Positions 63,531 to 64,000 of a stretch of 64,000 nucleotides of DNA are shown in pieces. Below the pieces are notes generated by a model. It was not told the DNA's origin. It did not search any database and saw only the letters and a program-made list of their open reading frames with translations. The DNA comes from VRUE01 sp033856275. Its GTDB lineage: Bacteria > Actinomycetota > Thermoleophilia > Solirubrobacterales > 70-9. Numbering within the stretch: position 1 is the first letter of the stretch; every line of letters starts with the position of its first letter. Location: the NCBI GenBank assembly GCA_033856275.1, contig JAWVFJ010000033.1, forward strand, positions 3,375-67,374, given 5' to 3'. The position numbers and the translations under genes are program-made.

Positions 63531-63921
63531 TCGATGTCGAGAACTTCGACGGACACTTGGTCACCAGCGTGTCCCGTTCGCCGACGAAGACGCCGTGCTC
63601 GACCTCGCCGGTGAGGACGATCTCGCGCCCGCCGCGAAAGGGATCGGGGACGGTGCCGCTATAGGTGACCGGGATGCTCTCGCCGGTCCCGTCGCGGTCG
63701 GCAACCCGGAAGCGCAGGCCTTCGCCCTGGCGGCGGATCGAGCCTTCGACAACCTTGCCCGTCAGGTCATAGCTCGTCCCCGGCGCGGCGCCGAGCAGCT
63801 GCGAGGGCTCCTTGGCGGCTGTCGCGGCGCTGAAAGACGTGTAGACGAGCGCCCCCGCCAGGAGGACGGCGACGCTGAGGGCGATCACGAGCCGGATCTT
63901 CCGCTTGCGCTGGGGATCCAC
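63520..63921 (-). CDS. ccmE: Heme chaperone CcmE, cysteine type
   Basis: The 133-residue protein has one N-terminal helix (about 9-30) and an OB-fold domain (YDLTGKVVEGSIRR, VTYSGTVPDPFRGGREIVLTG, FVGERDTLVTKCPSKF). Classic CcmE binds heme through His in LAKHDENY; here C123 occupies the place, as in the Cx3Y-type CcmE of some bacteria and archaea, and the Tyr position is Phe. GTG start. Its end overlaps the ccmF start by 11 bases. Confidence 0.9.
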
Positions 63922-63968
63922 GGCGACGGATTATCGCAACCTGGGGTGGGGAGCGAGCGTGCGGGGGT

Positions 63969-64000
63969 CGGCGGACGCGCTTCGCGCTGAGTGTCCGCCG
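63969..64000. repeat. Inverted repeat at window edge
   Basis: CGGCGGAC (63969-63976) and GTCCGCCG (63993-64000) are perfect arms with GCGC-TTC-GCGC inside. It may extend past the window. It lies upstream of ccmE and could be a terminator of a gene entering from the right or a dispersed palindrome. Confidence 0.55.

Overview
The window is about 64 kb of high-GC, densely coded bacterial chromosome. Many junctions overlap as ATGA, TTGA or GTGA, and most convergent gene pairs touch or overlap. Marker genes point to an actinobacterium: GTP-dependent PEP carboxykinase, a DUF4333 lipoprotein, a FabG4/HtdX-like locus arranged as in mycobacteria, a GAP/Sap-family protein, an actinobacterial/Gram-positive SOS box before lexA and two MMPL transporters. 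A system I cytochrome c maturation pair with a cysteine-type CcmE, a secreted collagen-like protein and several GH26 enzymes make Thermoleophilia (Solirubrobacter or Conexibacter relatives) my best guess. That placement is inference; no 16S gene is present.

Layout. 1-6.2 kb: a cut-off gene end, a lipoprotein, a collagen-like secreted protein, a head-to-head pabB/pabC pair for folate synthesis and a malyl-CoA lyase-like gene. 6.4-15.7 kb (+): a surface-polysaccharide operon of a membrane/GT2 fusion, a GT2, a GT2-GT4 fusion, a DUF1616-like membrane protein, a GT-C-like membrane protein and a Wzx-like flippase, mostly translationally coupled. 15.7-21.2 kb (-): three secreted GH26 enzymes with two CE4 polysaccharide deacetylases, then a divergent ATP-grasp gene. 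Together 6.4-22.4 kb looks like one make, export and trim polysaccharide locus.

22.3-30.6 kb: a YdjM-like membrane protein, pckG with a DUF4333 lipoprotein, a sucCD-type CoA ligase pair followed by a one-cluster ferredoxin, then an HxlR regulator divergent from an MMPL transporter across two strong palindromes. 30.7-39.1 kb (+): a TetR-led lipid operon (thiolase, FabG4, MaoC hydratase, two acyl-CoA dehydrogenases) followed by an acyl-CoA synthetase. 39.1-47.3 kb: a GGDEF-EAL protein, a YyaL-type protein, a second MMPL transporter, glutamine synthetase and an AhpD-fold protein that has lost its cysteines.

47.3-51.1 kb: long inverted repeats, two secreted proteins, a c-di-AMP (ydaO-type) riboswitch before an RlpA-like cell-wall gene, RNase P RNA, an SDR, lexA with its SOS box and tRNA-Leu(GAG). 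51.3-56.6 kb (-): a zinc operon of two ABC permeases, an ATPase and Zur, continuing into a GAP-family protein and an MFS exporter, with a Zur-box-like palindrome at the front. 56.6-64 kb: dtd, a PdxH-like oxidase, TetR and GNAT genes, an alkB-rubredoxin-TetR alkane hydroxylase operon with a visible promoter and operator, secG, ccmF and ccmE. Alkane hydroxylase, the acyl-CoA operon, the CoA ligase, the lyase and PEPCK together fit a lipid- or hydrocarbon-using heterotroph.
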